From Alphaproteobacteria bacterium (GTDB taxonomy: Bacteria > Pseudomonadota > Alphaproteobacteria > Rhizobiales > Xanthobacteraceae): a stretch of 63,763 nt of DNA. Both the position numbers and the translations under genes were made by a program. Positions 1 through 9,725 of the stretch are shown in pieces (positions within the stretch are counted from its first letter, which is position 1; each line of letters starts with the position of its first letter). The stretch is from contig VBAH01000038.1 of the NCBI GenBank assembly GCA_005884685.1, positions 1 to 63,763 on the forward strand, in the 5' to 3' direction. A model generated the notes under the pieces. It was not told where the DNA came from and searched no databases. It was given only the letters and a program-made list of their open reading frames with translations.

Positions 1-466
1 CCATGTGATGGACGCCGCCGGGCGCACGGCCGCCCACACCGGCAAGGACTGCGTCGACTGGTGCGGCTCGACCGCGGGCGAGGGCTTCTCGGTTGCGGGC
101 AACATGCTGGCCGGCCCGGCCGTCATCGGCGAAACCGCGAAGGGCTACGTGGCCGACGCCGCATTGCCGTTTGCGCGCCGCCTGATCGCCGCGATGCACG
201 CTGGGCAAGCCGCGGGCGGCGACAAGCGCGGCAAGCAGTCGGCGGCGCTGCTGATCTATGGCGAGGAGGAGTGGCCCGACCTCGACCTGCGCGTCGACGA
301 CCACACCGATCCGCTTGCCGAGCTCTCGCGCCTTGAAGCGGTGAGCCGCGAGCGCTGGGTGCATTTCGCGAAATTCCTGCCGAGCAAGCGTAATCCGGTC
401 GGCATCGTCGATCGCGCGCAGCTTGAAGCAGGCATCGCCGCGGCGCTGGCCGCCGAGACGAAGTGA
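1..466 (+). CDS. DUF1028 family protein, C-terminal part (5' end outside window)
   Basis: The reading frame is already open at the left edge, so only the last ~154 residues are present. The conserved DUF1028 features are visible: a VMDAAGRTAAHTG segment, then GEGFSVAGNML, then AAGGDKRGKQSAALL. DUF1028 proteins are Ntn-hydrolase-like proteins of unproven activity that often sit with peptide ABC transporters and M20 peptidases, which is the arrangement here. The catalytic N-terminus cannot be examined. The family call is firm; no reaction can be assigned from this sequence. Confidence 0.85.
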   Translation, partial: HVMDAAGRTAAHTGKDCVDWCGSTAGEGFSVAGNMLAGPAVIGETAKGYVADAALPFARRLIAAMHAGQAAGGDKRGKQSAALLIYGEEEWPDLDLRVDDHTDPLAELSRLEAVSRERWVHFAKFLPSKRNPVGIVDRAQLEAGIAAALAAETK

Positions 467-488
467 TGATGCGACACGCTCCGGCCTC

Positions 489-617
489 TCCCCACCTCCC
501 CCTGCAAGGGGGAGGTCGACGCGCGAAGCGCGGCGGGTGGGGGTCCCTATTCCCAACCGCGCTTGACCCCCACCCGGTCTGCTTCGCAGACCGACCTCCC
601 CCTTTCAGGGGGAGGTA
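489..617. repeat. Palindromic intergenic element, 'CCTCCCCCT' type
   Basis: Two inverted modules, CACCTCCCCCTGCAAGGGGG and its partner near 593-616, flank a GGGTGGGGGTCC/GACCCCCACCC stem. It fills the gap between the DUF1028 gene and the ABC operon. Related arms occur at 15201-15340 and inside mutA (about 55428-55525). Confidence 0.8.
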
Positions 618-629
618 AGGGAGAGAGTT

Positions 630-1609
<980 letters not shown>

Positions 1610-1613
<4 letters not shown>

Positions 1614-2734
1614 GTGCACTGGTCGAAGCCGAGGGGCTGGTGAAGCGCTTCGTTGCGCGGCGCTCGATCTTCGGCCGGCCGCTCGCGCATGTTCATGCGG
1701 TCGATGGTGTGAGCTTCACGGTTGAGGCCGGCAAGACGCTCGCGCTGGTCGGCGAGTCCGGCTCCGGGAAGTCCACGGTCGGGCGGCTGGTGCTGCGGCT
1801 GATCGAGCCGACCGCCGGCCACGTGCGCTTCGCCGGACAGGACGTGTTCGCGCTCAACGAAGCCGATACGCGCGCCTACCGCCGCCAGGCACAGCTCGTC
1901 TTCCAGGATCCCTACGCCTCGCTCAATCCGCGCATGACGGTGGGCGACATCCTGGCCGAGCCGATCGCGCTGCACGGGATCGTGCCGCCCGCGCAGCGCC
2001 GCGAGCGCGTCGCGCAGGTGATGGAGCTGGTCGGGTTGGAGCCGCGTTTTGCGCCGCGCTATCCGCATGAATTCTCCGGCGGACAGCGCCAGCGCATCGT
2101 GATCGCGCGCGCGCTCGCGGTCGAGCCGAAGCTGATCGTGTGCGACGAGCCGGTCTCCGCGCTCGATGTGTCGATCCGCTCCCAGGTGCTCAATCTGCTG
2201 CGCGACCTGCAGCGCCGGCTCGGCCTCGCCTACATCTTCATCTCGCACGATCTCGCGGTGGTGAAGCACATCGCCGACCAGGTCGCCGTGATGTATCTCG
2301 GGCGCATCGTGGAGACCGCGCCGACGGATGAATTGTTTGCCAATCCGCGGCACCCGTATACGCAGGCTCTCCTCTCGGCGATCCCCGTCCCGCGTCCGCG
2401 CGCGCGCCGCGAGCGGACCATCCTGCAGGGTGACGTCCCGAGCCCGATCAATCCGCCCGCCGGCTGCCATCTGCATTTGCGCTGCCCGCACGCGATCGAG
2501 CGCTGCCGGATCGAGCGCCCCGCCTTGATCCCGGATGGCGCGCACGCGACGGCCTGCCATCGCTGGCCGGAGCTGCCTGCCGTCGCGGCAACGCCCGCGC
2601 AAACCGGCCGCTCGCCCGCCTTCGAGCGCCTGATCGAGGCATTTGCCCATCCAACGGACGTGCGGGGCGGTGCCGGTGTTGATACAGTCGGGAGCGGGAA
2701 AACGGCCGAAGCGCCGAACCTTGCCGGTCACTGA
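1610..2734 (+). CDS. Peptide-type ABC transporter ATP-binding protein (DppF/OppF-like)
   Basis: Second ATPase of the transporter, 374 residues. Walker A is GESGSGKST, the Q-loop lies in [13 protein letters not shown], the signature is FSGGQRQR and Walker B is [12 protein letters not shown]. The start is GTG at 1610 ([12 protein letters not shown]), overlapping the stop of the first ATPase. The open frame extends further upstream, but that part is antisense-like coding of the preceding gene and is not used. After the usual Cys-containing OppF tail there is a ~45-residue extension (from about [11 protein letters not shown]) with no recognisable domain, which may be lineage-specific or nonfunctional. 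Confidence 0.95.
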
Positions 2735-2746
2735 GGGGAGATCACG

Positions 2747-4258
2747 ATGAAAGCCATGCGCCTTGCGGCGGCTGCCGCGCTTGTCGCTCTGTCGTGCGGA
2801 ACGGCTGCAGCGCAGTCGCATCTGCGAATCGGGCTTGCCGAGGATCCGGACGTGCTCGATCCGACGCTTGCGCGTACCTATGTGGGGCGCATCGTGTTCG
2901 CGTCGATCTGCGACAAGCTGTTCGACATCGATGCCAAGCTCAACGTCATTCCGCAACTCGCGCTCAGCAACGAGACCTCCGAGGACGGCAAGACAGTCAC
3001 CATCAAGCTGCGCCCGAACGTGAAATTCCATGACGGCGAGAAGTTCGATGCGGAGGCTGCGAAGTTCTCGCTCGAGCGCCACCTCACCATGCAGGGCTCG
3101 TTCCGCAAGCCGGAGCTGGCCGCGATCGACACGATCGAGGTGGCCGATCCGCTCACCATCAAGCTGCACCTGAAGACGCCGTTCTCGCCGCTGATCGCGC
3201 AGCTGACCGATCGCGCCGGCATGATGGTGTCGCCCAAGGCGGCCAAGGAGGCGGGCGACAGGTTCGGCCTCAAGCCGGTTTGCGCCGGCCCCTACAAATT
3301 CGTCGAACGCGTGCAGCAGGACCGCATCGTGGTCGAAAAGTTCGCCGACTACTGGGACAAGGACAAACTGCACATCGACCGCATCACCTATCTGCCGATC
3401 GTGGATTCGACCGTGCGGCTCGCCAATCTGAGTTCCGGCGGGCTCGATCTGATCGAGCGGCTGAACGCGACCGACATGGCGGCCGTGAAGGCAGACTCCA
3501 AGCTCAAGCTCAACGAGCTGCCCGATCTGAGTTACTTCGGCCTGACGATCAACCTGGCGAATGGCGACAAGGCGAAGAACCCGCTCGGGCAGAACGCCAA
3601 AGTGCGTCAGGCGCTCGAACTTGCCATCGACCGTGAAGCGCTCAACCAGGTCGTGTTCAATGGGGAGTTCGTGCCGGGCAATCAGTGGGTCAGCCCTACG
3701 AATGCCTACTACCAGAAGAGCATCCCGATCCCGAAGCGCGATGTCGCGAAAGCGAAGGCGCTGATCAAGGAAGCGGGAGTGCAGACGCCGATTTCGATCG
3801 ACTTCATGGTGCCGCAGGGTGCCGAGAACAAGGCGGTCTCCGAGGTCGTGCAGGCGATGGCGGCGGAAGCAGGCTTCGACCTGAAGATCCGCGTCGCCGA
3901 ATTCGCGACCTCGCTGAAGGCGGCAGAGCAGGGCGACTATCAGATGTATTTCATCGGCTGGAGCGGGCGCACCGATCCCGACGGCAACATCTACATCTTC
4001 GAGAAGACCAAGGCGCCGCAGAATGTCACCGGCTTCTCCAATCCGGACGTCGACAAGGCGCTCGACGACGCGCGCCTCACGTCCGATCAGGCCAAGCGCA
4101 AGGCAATCTATGAGACCGCGGCGAAGATCCTGCTGACGGAAGACCCGATCCTCTATCTCTATCACCGCAAGGTGCTGATCGCGCAGACGACAAGGGTGGA
4201 CGGATTTGTTCCGGTTCCGGACGGCCTGGTGCGGGTGGTGGGGCTGAGGTTGAAATGA
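2747..4258 (+). CDS. ABC transporter substrate-binding protein, SBP_bac_5 (DppA-like)
   Basis: A 503-residue periplasmic solute receptor for the adjacent Dpp-like transporter. It has a Sec signal peptide (MKAMR, then an Ala/Leu-rich core ending AAAQ, cleavage near residue 23) and the family-5 pattern: LAEDPDVLDPTLART near the mature N-terminus and WVSPTNAYY, then FIGWSGRTDPDGN, in the second lobe. A strong GAGGGGAGATC ribosome binding site precedes ATG 2747. A palindromic element follows immediately and separates it from the permease genes, which may allow higher expression of the receptor than of the membrane components. Confidence 0.95.
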   Translation: MKAMRLAAAAALVALSCGTAAAQSHLRIGLAEDPDVLDPTLARTYVGRIVFASICDKLFDIDAKLNVIPQLALSNETSEDGKTVTIKLRPNVKFHDGEKFDAEAAKFSLERHLTMQGSFRKPELAAIDTIEVADPLTIKLHLKTPFSPLIAQLTDRAGMMVSPKAAKEAGDRFGLKPVCAGPYKFVERVQQDRIVVEKFADYWDKDKLHIDRITYLPIVDSTVRLANLSSGGLDLIERLNATDMAAVKADSKLKLNELPDLSYFGLTINLANGDKAKNPLGQNAKVRQALELAIDREALNQVVFNGEFVPGNQWVSPTNAYYQKSIPIPKRDVAKAKALIKEAGVQTPISIDFMVPQGAENKAVSEVVQAMAAEAGFDLKIRVAEFATSLKAAEQGDYQMYFIGWSGRTDPDGNIYIFEKTKAPQNVTGFSNPDVDKALDDARLTSDQAKRKAIYETAAKILLTEDPILYLYHRKVLIAQTTRVDGFVPVPDGLVRVVGLRLK

Positions 4259-4264
4259 CACGAG

Positions 4265-4386
4265 TGTCATCCCGGAAGCCGCGAAGCGGCTATCCGGGAT
4301 CCATTTGTCCGCGAACGCAGGCCTCGATGTTGTGGCGAGATGGATCCCGGCTCGCGCGGCCTTCGGCCGTTTGGCCGGGATGACGG
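4265..4386. repeat. Palindromic 'TCATCCCGG/CCGGGATGA' element between binding protein and permease genes
   Basis: Begins TGTCATCCCGG and ends GGCCGGGATGACGG, with inner stems GAAGCCGCGAAGCGGC and GGCCTTCGGCC. It shares the segment CCATTTGTCCGCGAACGC with the copy at 32407-32523. It fills nearly the whole gap before the permease start codon. Confidence 0.85.
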
Positions 4387-4392
4387 TCTGAG

Positions 4393-5334
4393 ATGCTCAC
4401 CTTCCTCGCCAAGCGCATCCTGCAGCTCATCCCGACGCTGTTCTTCGTGTCGGTGCTGATCTTTTCGCTGCAGCAGCTGCTGCCCGGCGACCCGGCGCTG
4501 ATCATGGCGGGCGAGGACCGCGATCCCGCCGTGATCGAGCAGATCCGCAAGCAATACCGGCTCGATCAACCGATCCCGGTGCAGTACGTGTTCTGGGTCA
4601 AGGGCGTGCTCTCCGGCGATCTCGGCGAGTCGATGCGCAACAAGCAGAAGGTGCTCGATCTCGTCCTGCAGAAGCTGCCGGTGACGATGCAGCTCGCCTC
4701 GATGGCGATCATCATCGCGCTGTCGATCGGCATCACGGCCGGCGTCATTTCGGCGGTCTACAAGGACACGCCCTGGGATTACGCGGCGAACGTATTTGCC
4801 TTGTGGGGGCTGTCGACGCCGAACTTCTGGCTCGGCATCATGCTGATCTTCCTGTTTTCGGTGCAGCTCGGATGGCTGCCGCCCTCGGGCTATGTGCCGC
4901 TGACCGAGGACTGGCGGCAAAGCCTCGCCACGACCATCATGCCTGCCTTCGTGCTCGGCAACGCGATCGCGGCGGTGCTGATGCGCCACACCCGCAGCGC
5001 GATGCTGCAGGCGCTCAACAGCGACTACGTGCGCACGGCGCGCGCCAAAGGATTGCTGGAACGTTCGGTGATCCTGAAGCATGCGATGCGCAATGCGCTG
5101 ACACCGGTCATTACGCTCGGCGCGCTGGAGTTCGGCACGCTGCTCTCCGGCGCGGTGCTGACCGAGCAGATCTTCACCATCCCGGGCTTCGGCAAGCTGA
5201 TCATCGATGCGGTGTTCAACCGCGACTACGCGGTGGTGCAGGGCGTCGTGCTGGTCACGGCGACGACCTACATCACGCTGAACCTGCTGGCCGACGTGCT
5301 GTACGTTCTGGTCAACCCGCGGCTGAGGGCTTGA
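4393..5334 (+). CDS. ABC transporter permease (DppB-like)
   Basis: A 313-residue inner-membrane permease with the DppB N-terminus (FLAKRILQLIPTLFFVSVL), the TMP_PDF_GP-like segment LLPGDPA, and the EAA-type cytoplasmic loop YVRTARAKGLLERSVILKHAMRN near residue 215. About six hydrophobic segments are apparent. The TGA stop overlaps a possible ATG of the next gene (TGATG at 5332-5336), so the two permeases were probably once translationally coupled. Confidence 0.95.
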   Translation: MLTFLAKRILQLIPTLFFVSVLIFSLQQLLPGDPALIMAGEDRDPAVIEQIRKQYRLDQPIPVQYVFWVKGVLSGDLGESMRNKQKVLDLVLQKLPVTMQLASMAIIIALSIGITAGVISAVYKDTPWDYAANVFALWGLSTPNFWLGIMLIFLFSVQLGWLPPSGYVPLTEDWRQSLATTIMPAFVLGNAIAAVLMRHTRSAMLQALNSDYVRTARAKGLLERSVILKHAMRNALTPVITLGALEFGTLLSGAVLTEQIFTIPGFGKLIIDAVFNRDYAVVQGVVLVTATTYITLNLLADVLYVLVNPRLRA

Positions 5335-5349
5335 TGCAAGCCTCTCACC

Positions 5350-5420
5350 CGCTCTCACCCGCGCAAGCGGGAGTCCAGAAGCCGGGACTCCTGGGTCCCC
5401 GTTTTCGCGGGGACGAGCGG
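5350..5420. repeat. Palindromic 'CGTCCCCGCGAAAGCGGGGACC' type element at the dppC 5' end
   Basis: Reverse-oriented copy of the element also found at 19434-19502, 20923-20992 and 38319-38386 (arms CGCGCAAGCGGGAGTCC and GTCCCCGTTTTCGCGGGGAC). If translation begins at 5334 it is read as the first ~30 residues of the permease. Confidence 0.8.
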
Positions 5421-5453
5421 GAGAGGAGAGCCGACGAGACGATCGAAAGCCCG

Positions 5454-6281
5454 ATGCGGCGCGCGCTGCGCCGGCTCAAGCGCCGTAAGGGCGCGGTCGC
5501 CGGCCTGATCGTGATCGCGCTGTTCGTGCTGGTCGCGGTGTTCGCGCCGCTGATCGCGCCCTACGATCCGGCGGCGCAGAGCTGGACCGCCGTGCGCAAG
5601 GCGCCCTCGGCCGCGCATTGGCTCGGCACCGACGACGTCGGGCGCGACGTGCTGGCGCGCGTGATCTTCGGCGCGCGCGCCTCGCTGCTCGCCGGCGTCA
5701 TCTCGGTCGCGATCGCGGTGTCGATCGGCGTGCCGCTCGGACTGATCTCCGGCTATCTCGGCGGCTGGGTCGACGCATTGCTTTCGCGCATCACCGACGC
5801 GATGCTGGCGGTGCCGTTTCTCATTCTCGCCATCGCGCTCGCGGCGTTCCTGGGCCCAAGCCTCGGCAATGCGATGATCGCGATCGGCGTCACGACGACA
5901 CCGATCTTCGTGCGCCTGACGCGCGGGCAGGTGATGGCGGTGAAGGTCGAGGACTATGTCGAGGCCGCGCGCGCGATCGGCAACCCGCGCTGGCGGATTG
6001 CGCTGTTTCACATCCTGCCGAACATCCTGCCCGCCCTGCTGGTGCAGGGCACGCTCTCGATTGCCGCCGCGATCATCGCGGAGGCTGCGCTCTCGTTCCT
6101 CGGCCTCGGTCAGCAACCGCCCGCGCCGTCGTGGGGCTCGATGCTCAACTCGGCGCAGCGCTTCCTCACCACCGCATCGTGGATGGCGATCTGGCCGGGC
6201 CTTGCGATCTTCTTGACCGTGCTGTCGTTCAACCTGGTCGGCGATGGCCTGCGCGACGCGCTCGACCCGAAGGAACGCTAG
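5454..6281 (+). CDS. ABC transporter permease (DppC-like)
   Basis: Partner permease of the DppB-like protein. From ATG 5454 it is 275 residues (MRRALRRLKRRKGAVAG...), with a transmembrane helix (LIVIALFVLVAVFAPLIAPY) and the EAA loop YVEAARAIGNPRWRIALFHI. An in-frame ATG at 5334 overlapping the dppB stop would add 40 residues, but most of those are encoded by a palindromic repeat and look nothing like a permease N-terminus, so 5454 is preferred. Against this, 5454 lacks a close ribosome binding site (AGGAGAG lies ~24 bases upstream). The true start is therefore uncertain, and the repeat may have reshaped it. Confidence 0.9.
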   Translation: MRRALRRLKRRKGAVAGLIVIALFVLVAVFAPLIAPYDPAAQSWTAVRKAPSAAHWLGTDDVGRDVLARVIFGARASLLAGVISVAIAVSIGVPLGLISGYLGGWVDALLSRITDAMLAVPFLILAIALAAFLGPSLGNAMIAIGVTTTPIFVRLTRGQVMAVKVEDYVEAARAIGNPRWRIALFHILPNILPALLVQGTLSIAAAIIAEAALSFLGLGQQPPAPSWGSMLNSAQRFLTTASWMAIWPGLAIFLTVLSFNLVGDGLRDALDPKER

Positions 6282-6283
6282 CC

Positions 6284-7081
6284 TTACAGCCGCTCGGGCT
6301 CGCCCGACGGCTGGCGGTCGCGCGGCCGTTCGCCGCGCTCGTCGCGATCGGTGCGCTCGCGCCACCGGTGCATCCGTTCGCGCCAGCCCTCACCCATGCC
6401 GCGGCGGCCCATATGCGGCTGCGCCAGCGTGAGACGCGCCTTCTGCTCGTCGGTGAGCGAGTTGTAGTAGGCATCCATCGCGGGCCGCACGGTGCGCACC
6501 GCCTCGAGCATCGCGGCAAGGCGCTTCTCGGCTGCCGCGAGGCGCCCGGTCGGCGTCACCGGACGTTCGGTCGTGCAGGCGGCGCGCATGATCTCGCCGG
6601 CCTTGCCGGCCGCCTCCTTGAGCTTGTCGAAACCGGCGCGCTGCTCCGCGGTCGGCTGGGTCGCACGTTCGACGCGCCCGATCATCATTTCGCCCATGCG
6701 CCCGCCCTCCGGCCCGCAGAAGTGCGCCATGCCGAACGGTTGCATCGCTGCGCCGCGCTCCATCATTGGGCCACGCCCCATCATGCCGGGCATCATGCCG
6801 TCGCGCCCGCCGAAGCGGCGCTCGTGCCAGCGGCGCGGGCCATCGTCATCGCCATCGCGCCGGCCCTCGTCCCGCCGGCGCCAGCGGCGGCCCGGCCCGT
6901 CCTCGTCGGAATAGCGGCCGTCCGGATAGCCGCGCCAGCCGGGGCCGCGGCCCTCGGGCGCGGCCTGCGGGGCGGGGGCGGCGGACGGGTTTTCGCCTTG
7001 CGGCGATTGCTGCGCGATGGCCGGGATCGCGATGGCGGCAGTCACCGCGAGCGCCGCCGCGCATAAGGCTGGCTTGAGCAT
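6284..7081 (-). CDS. Periplasmic LTXXQ-motif protein (Spy/CpxP-like)
   Basis: A 265-residue exported protein: signal peptide MLKPALCAAALAVTAAIAIP...AQQ, a long Arg/Gly/Asp-rich disordered segment, an all-helical middle, and an LTDEQKARL motif near residue 225 matching the LTXXQ family of envelope-stress chaperones and metal sensors. The start at 7081 has a GGAGGATATCC ribosome binding site; the frame is open 15 codons further but without one. It converges with dppC, only 2 bases apart. The central low-complexity part is unusually long for Spy. Function as a periplasmic chaperone is inferred from family only. Confidence 0.75.
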   Translation of the reverse strand: MLKPALCAAALAVTAAIAIPAIAQQSPQGENPSAAPAPQAAPEGRGPGWRGYPDGRYSDEDGPGRRWRRRDEGRRDGDDDGPRRWHERRFGGRDGMMPGMMGRGPMMERGAAMQPFGMAHFCGPEGGRMGEMMIGRVERATQPTAEQRAGFDKLKEAAGKAGEIMRAACTTERPVTPTGRLAAAEKRLAAMLEAVRTVRPAMDAYYNSLTDEQKARLTLAQPHMGRRGMGEGWRERMHRWRERTDRDERGERPRDRQPSGEPERL

Positions 7082-7235
7082 GGATATCCTCCGATGCGGC
7101 AGTCGCGCCGCGCGTTTCGCTCCCATGCAAAATTGTCATTCCATCCTTGGCGGAATGAAGGCGCTTGGCTCTCGCCACAGCATGAAATTCCCGTCATATG
7201 TTGAGCAAAGTCAAACCATTCAGGAGCAGTTCACG

Positions 7236-8390
7236 ATGTCGGGCGGGCAGAGCGAGAAGGCTGTGGTGGAATGGCTCGGCGGCCAGAGGAGCGCGATGCT
7301 CAAACTGCTCGAAGACATCGTGAACATCGATGGCGGCTCCTACGACAAGGCGGGTGTCGACGCGGTCGGGGCGCGCCTGCGCGCCTTCCTCGAAGGCGAG
7401 GGGATCGCCTGCGAGACGATCGCGAACGAGAGGTTCGGCGACGCGCTGCGCGCGACAGTCGGCGGACCCTCGAACAGCGCCGTCATGCTGATGGGCCATC
7501 GCGACACCGTGTTTCCCAAAGGCGAGCCGGCGCGGCGTCCGTTCAAGGTCGAGAACGGCCGTGCCTACGGGCCGGGCGTCGCCGACATGAAGGCCGGTCT
7601 GGTGATGAATGCCTTCGTGCTCGCGGCCTTCCAGAAGTTCGGCGGTTCGCCTGCGCCGCTCGTCGGGCTGTTCACCTCGGACGAGGAGATCGGCTCCCCC
7701 GCGTGCCGCCCGATCATCGAAGCCGAGGCGCGGCGCGCCCGCGCGGTGTTCAACTCCGAGCCCGGCCGGCCGACGGGCAATGTGGTGACCGGCCGCAAGG
7801 GCGGCGTGTTCATGAAGATGGAGATCACCGGCAAGGCCGCGCATTCCGGCGGCAACTTCACCGACGGCATCTCGGCGATCGAAGAACTGGCGCGCAAGAT
7901 TACCGCGCTGCACGCGATCACCGATCTCACCAAAGGCACGACCGTGAATGTCGGGCTCGTTTCGGGCGGCCAGACCGTCAACACGGTCGCGCCGTGGGCG
8001 AAGTGCGAGATCGACCTGCGCTACGTCACGCCGCCCGACCGCGAAGCCGCGATGGGCAAGATCGAGCGCATCGTCGCGGCGAGCAATGTGCCGGGCACCA
8101 GCGCGACACTGGAGATTGCGGGCGAATTCAAGCCGCTGGTCGAAGGCCCGGAGAACAAGCGGCTGTTCGAGCATTACGCCTCCTGCGCCAAAGACCTCGA
8201 TCTTGCAATCGAGGGCGAGTTCACGGGCGGCTGCGCGGACTCCGGCTTTACCGCGGGCGTCGGCACGCCGACCATCTGCGCGGTCGGCCCGGTCGGCGGC
8301 AAGGCGCACACGCCGGAGGAATATCTGGTGGTCGACTCGCTCGTCCCGCGCGCGCAGACGCTGGCATTGGCGGTCGCGCGATTGACGTGA
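7236..8390 (+). CDS. M20 family metallopeptidase (carboxypeptidase G2-like)
   Basis: A 384-residue zinc hydrolase. Metal-site motifs are MGHRDTVFPKG (first His/Asp), GPGVADMKAG (bridging Asp), TSDEEIGSP (catalytic Glu and ligand) and the C-terminal His in AHTPEEY. The dimerisation-domain HSGG is present. This arrangement matches the glutamate carboxypeptidase (CPG2) branch, which removes C-terminal Glu or hydrolyses N-acyl amino acids. ATG 7236 follows CAGGAG with 9-base spacing; upstream in-frame ATGs lie in the divergent promoter region of the Spy-like gene. Substrate is unknown; nearby peptide uptake genes make a peptide role reasonable. Confidence 0.9.
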   Translation: MSGGQSEKAVVEWLGGQRSAMLKLLEDIVNIDGGSYDKAGVDAVGARLRAFLEGEGIACETIANERFGDALRATVGGPSNSAVMLMGHRDTVFPKGEPARRPFKVENGRAYGPGVADMKAGLVMNAFVLAAFQKFGGSPAPLVGLFTSDEEIGSPACRPIIEAEARRARAVFNSEPGRPTGNVVTGRKGGVFMKMEITGKAAHSGGNFTDGISAIEELARKITALHAITDLTKGTTVNVGLVSGGQTVNTVAPWAKCEIDLRYVTPPDREAAMGKIERIVAASNVPGTSATLEIAGEFKPLVEGPENKRLFEHYASCAKDLDLAIEGEFTGGCADSGFTAGVGTPTICAVGPVGGKAHTPEEYLVVDSLVPRAQTLALAVARLT

Positions 8391-8400
8391 CACGGGGAAC

Positions 8401-8509
8401 TGTCGTCCCGGACGGCGCAAAGCGCCGAGCCGGGACCCCTGTATCCCGGTCCGTGATACGTGGGTCCCGGCTCTCGCCCGGTAAGGGCCGGGCTCGGCCG
8501 GGATGACAG
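8401..8509. repeat. Palindromic 'TCGTCCCGG/CCGGGATGA' element
   Basis: Starts CTGTCGTCCCGGAC and ends GGCCGGGATGACAG, with inner stems GGCGCAAAGCGCC and GCCCGGTAAGGGCCGGG. It occupies the first part of the 196-base gap before the flavin oxidoreductase. The remaining ~77 bases show nothing recognisable. Confidence 0.8.
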
Positions 8510-8586
8510 CTGAGCTTGCTTCACGTCTTCCACTCACTATGATCCGCGCTCCTTCCCTCCATCCCACACATTGAGCCCCACGCATC

Positions 8587-9699
8587 ATGACCAGCGCGCT
8601 GTTCTCGCCGTACAAGATCAATGGCCTCGAGCTTGCCAACCGCATCAACGTGGCGCCGATGTGCCAGTACTCGGCCGCCGACGGCGTGATCGGCGACTGG
8701 CACATGACGCATCTCGGCATGCTGGCGAATTCCGGGGCCGGGCTCGTGTTCGTCGAGATGACCGACGTGGAGCGGCGCGGCCGCATCACGCATGGCTGTG
8801 TCGGCATCTATTCGGACGATTGCGAGGCGGCGTTTGCGCGCGTCATCCAGCATTGCAAGCGCATCGGCACGGCGAAGTTCGGCATCCAGATCGCGCACGC
8901 GGGGCGCAAGGCCTCGTCGCAGAAGCCGTGGGAAGGCGGGCGCGGGCTCAAACCCGATCAGGACCCGTGGGAGACGATCGGGCCTTCGGCGATTCCGTTC
9001 GGCGCCGACTGGCCGCCGCCGCGCCAGATGTCCGAGGAAGATATCGCGCAAGTGCGCGACGCCTATGTGAACGGCGCGAAACGCGCGCTGCGCGTCGGCT
9101 TCGATGCGATCCAGCTGCACATGGCGCACGGCTATCTGATCCACGCGTTCACCTCGCCCATTTCGAACCGGCGCAACGACCGCTACGGCGGCGATCTTGC
9201 CGGCCGCATGTCGTTCAGCCTCGAAGTGGTGCGCGCGATCCGCTCCACCGTGCCCAAGGATTATCCGCTCGGCGCGCGCATCTCGGCGGTCGACTGGATC
9301 GACGGCGGGCTCACCGCCGATGACGCAGTGAAGTGGGTTGCCGCCATGAAGGAGAGTGGACTCGATTTCGTCGATGTGTCCTCAGGCGGGGTCACCGCGG
9401 ATACGCGCACGCCGACCACGCCGGGTTACAACGTGCCGATCGCCGAGCAGATCAAGCGCGAGACCGGGATTGCCACCAGCGTCGTCGGGCTGATCGCGAC
9501 GCCGCGTCAGGCCGAGGATATCGTCGCGAGCGGCAAGGCCGACCTGGTGGCGCTCGGCCGCGCGATGCTGGAAGACCCGCACTGGGCCTGGATCGCCGCC
9601 AAGGAGCTGGGCGCGGACGTGGCGCGGCCGAACCAGTATCTGCGTGCGGCGCCGAAGCTGTGGCCGGGCGCATCCTACCGGGATAACGCCGCGGCTTGA
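8587..9699 (+). CDS. NADH:flavin oxidoreductase, Old Yellow Enzyme family (YqjM-like)
   Basis: A 370-residue FMN-dependent TIM-barrel ene-reductase. The N-terminal LFSPYKINGLELANR and PMCQYSA (redox-modulating Cys of the YqjM class near residue 27) are diagnostic. HAGRKAS and HMAHGYLIHAFTSP carry the substrate-binding and barrel residues, followed by the typical SNRRNDRYGG. The enzymes use NAD(P)H to reduce activated C=C bonds; the physiological substrate is rarely known. It is followed 26 bases later by the amidase gene, so co-transcription is likely. Confidence 0.93.
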   Translation: MTSALFSPYKINGLELANRINVAPMCQYSAADGVIGDWHMTHLGMLANSGAGLVFVEMTDVERRGRITHGCVGIYSDDCEAAFARVIQHCKRIGTAKFGIQIAHAGRKASSQKPWEGGRGLKPDQDPWETIGPSAIPFGADWPPPRQMSEEDIAQVRDAYVNGAKRALRVGFDAIQLHMAHGYLIHAFTSPISNRRNDRYGGDLAGRMSFSLEVVRAIRSTVPKDYPLGARISAVDWIDGGLTADDAVKWVAAMKESGLDFVDVSSGGVTADTRTPTTPGYNVPIAEQIKRETGIATSVVGLIATPRQAEDIVASGKADLVALGRAMLEDPHWAWIAAKELGADVARPNQYLRAAPKLWPGASYRDNAAA

Positions 9700-9725
9700 C
9701 CTTAGCTTGATCGCGGGGACGAACG

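Noticed and set aside
5334-5453. Repeat-encoded N-terminal extension of the DppC-like permease as a normal part of the protein
   Set aside because: The residues derive from a common intergenic element and lack permease character. Recorded as an alternative start and as a finding rather than as the annotated start.
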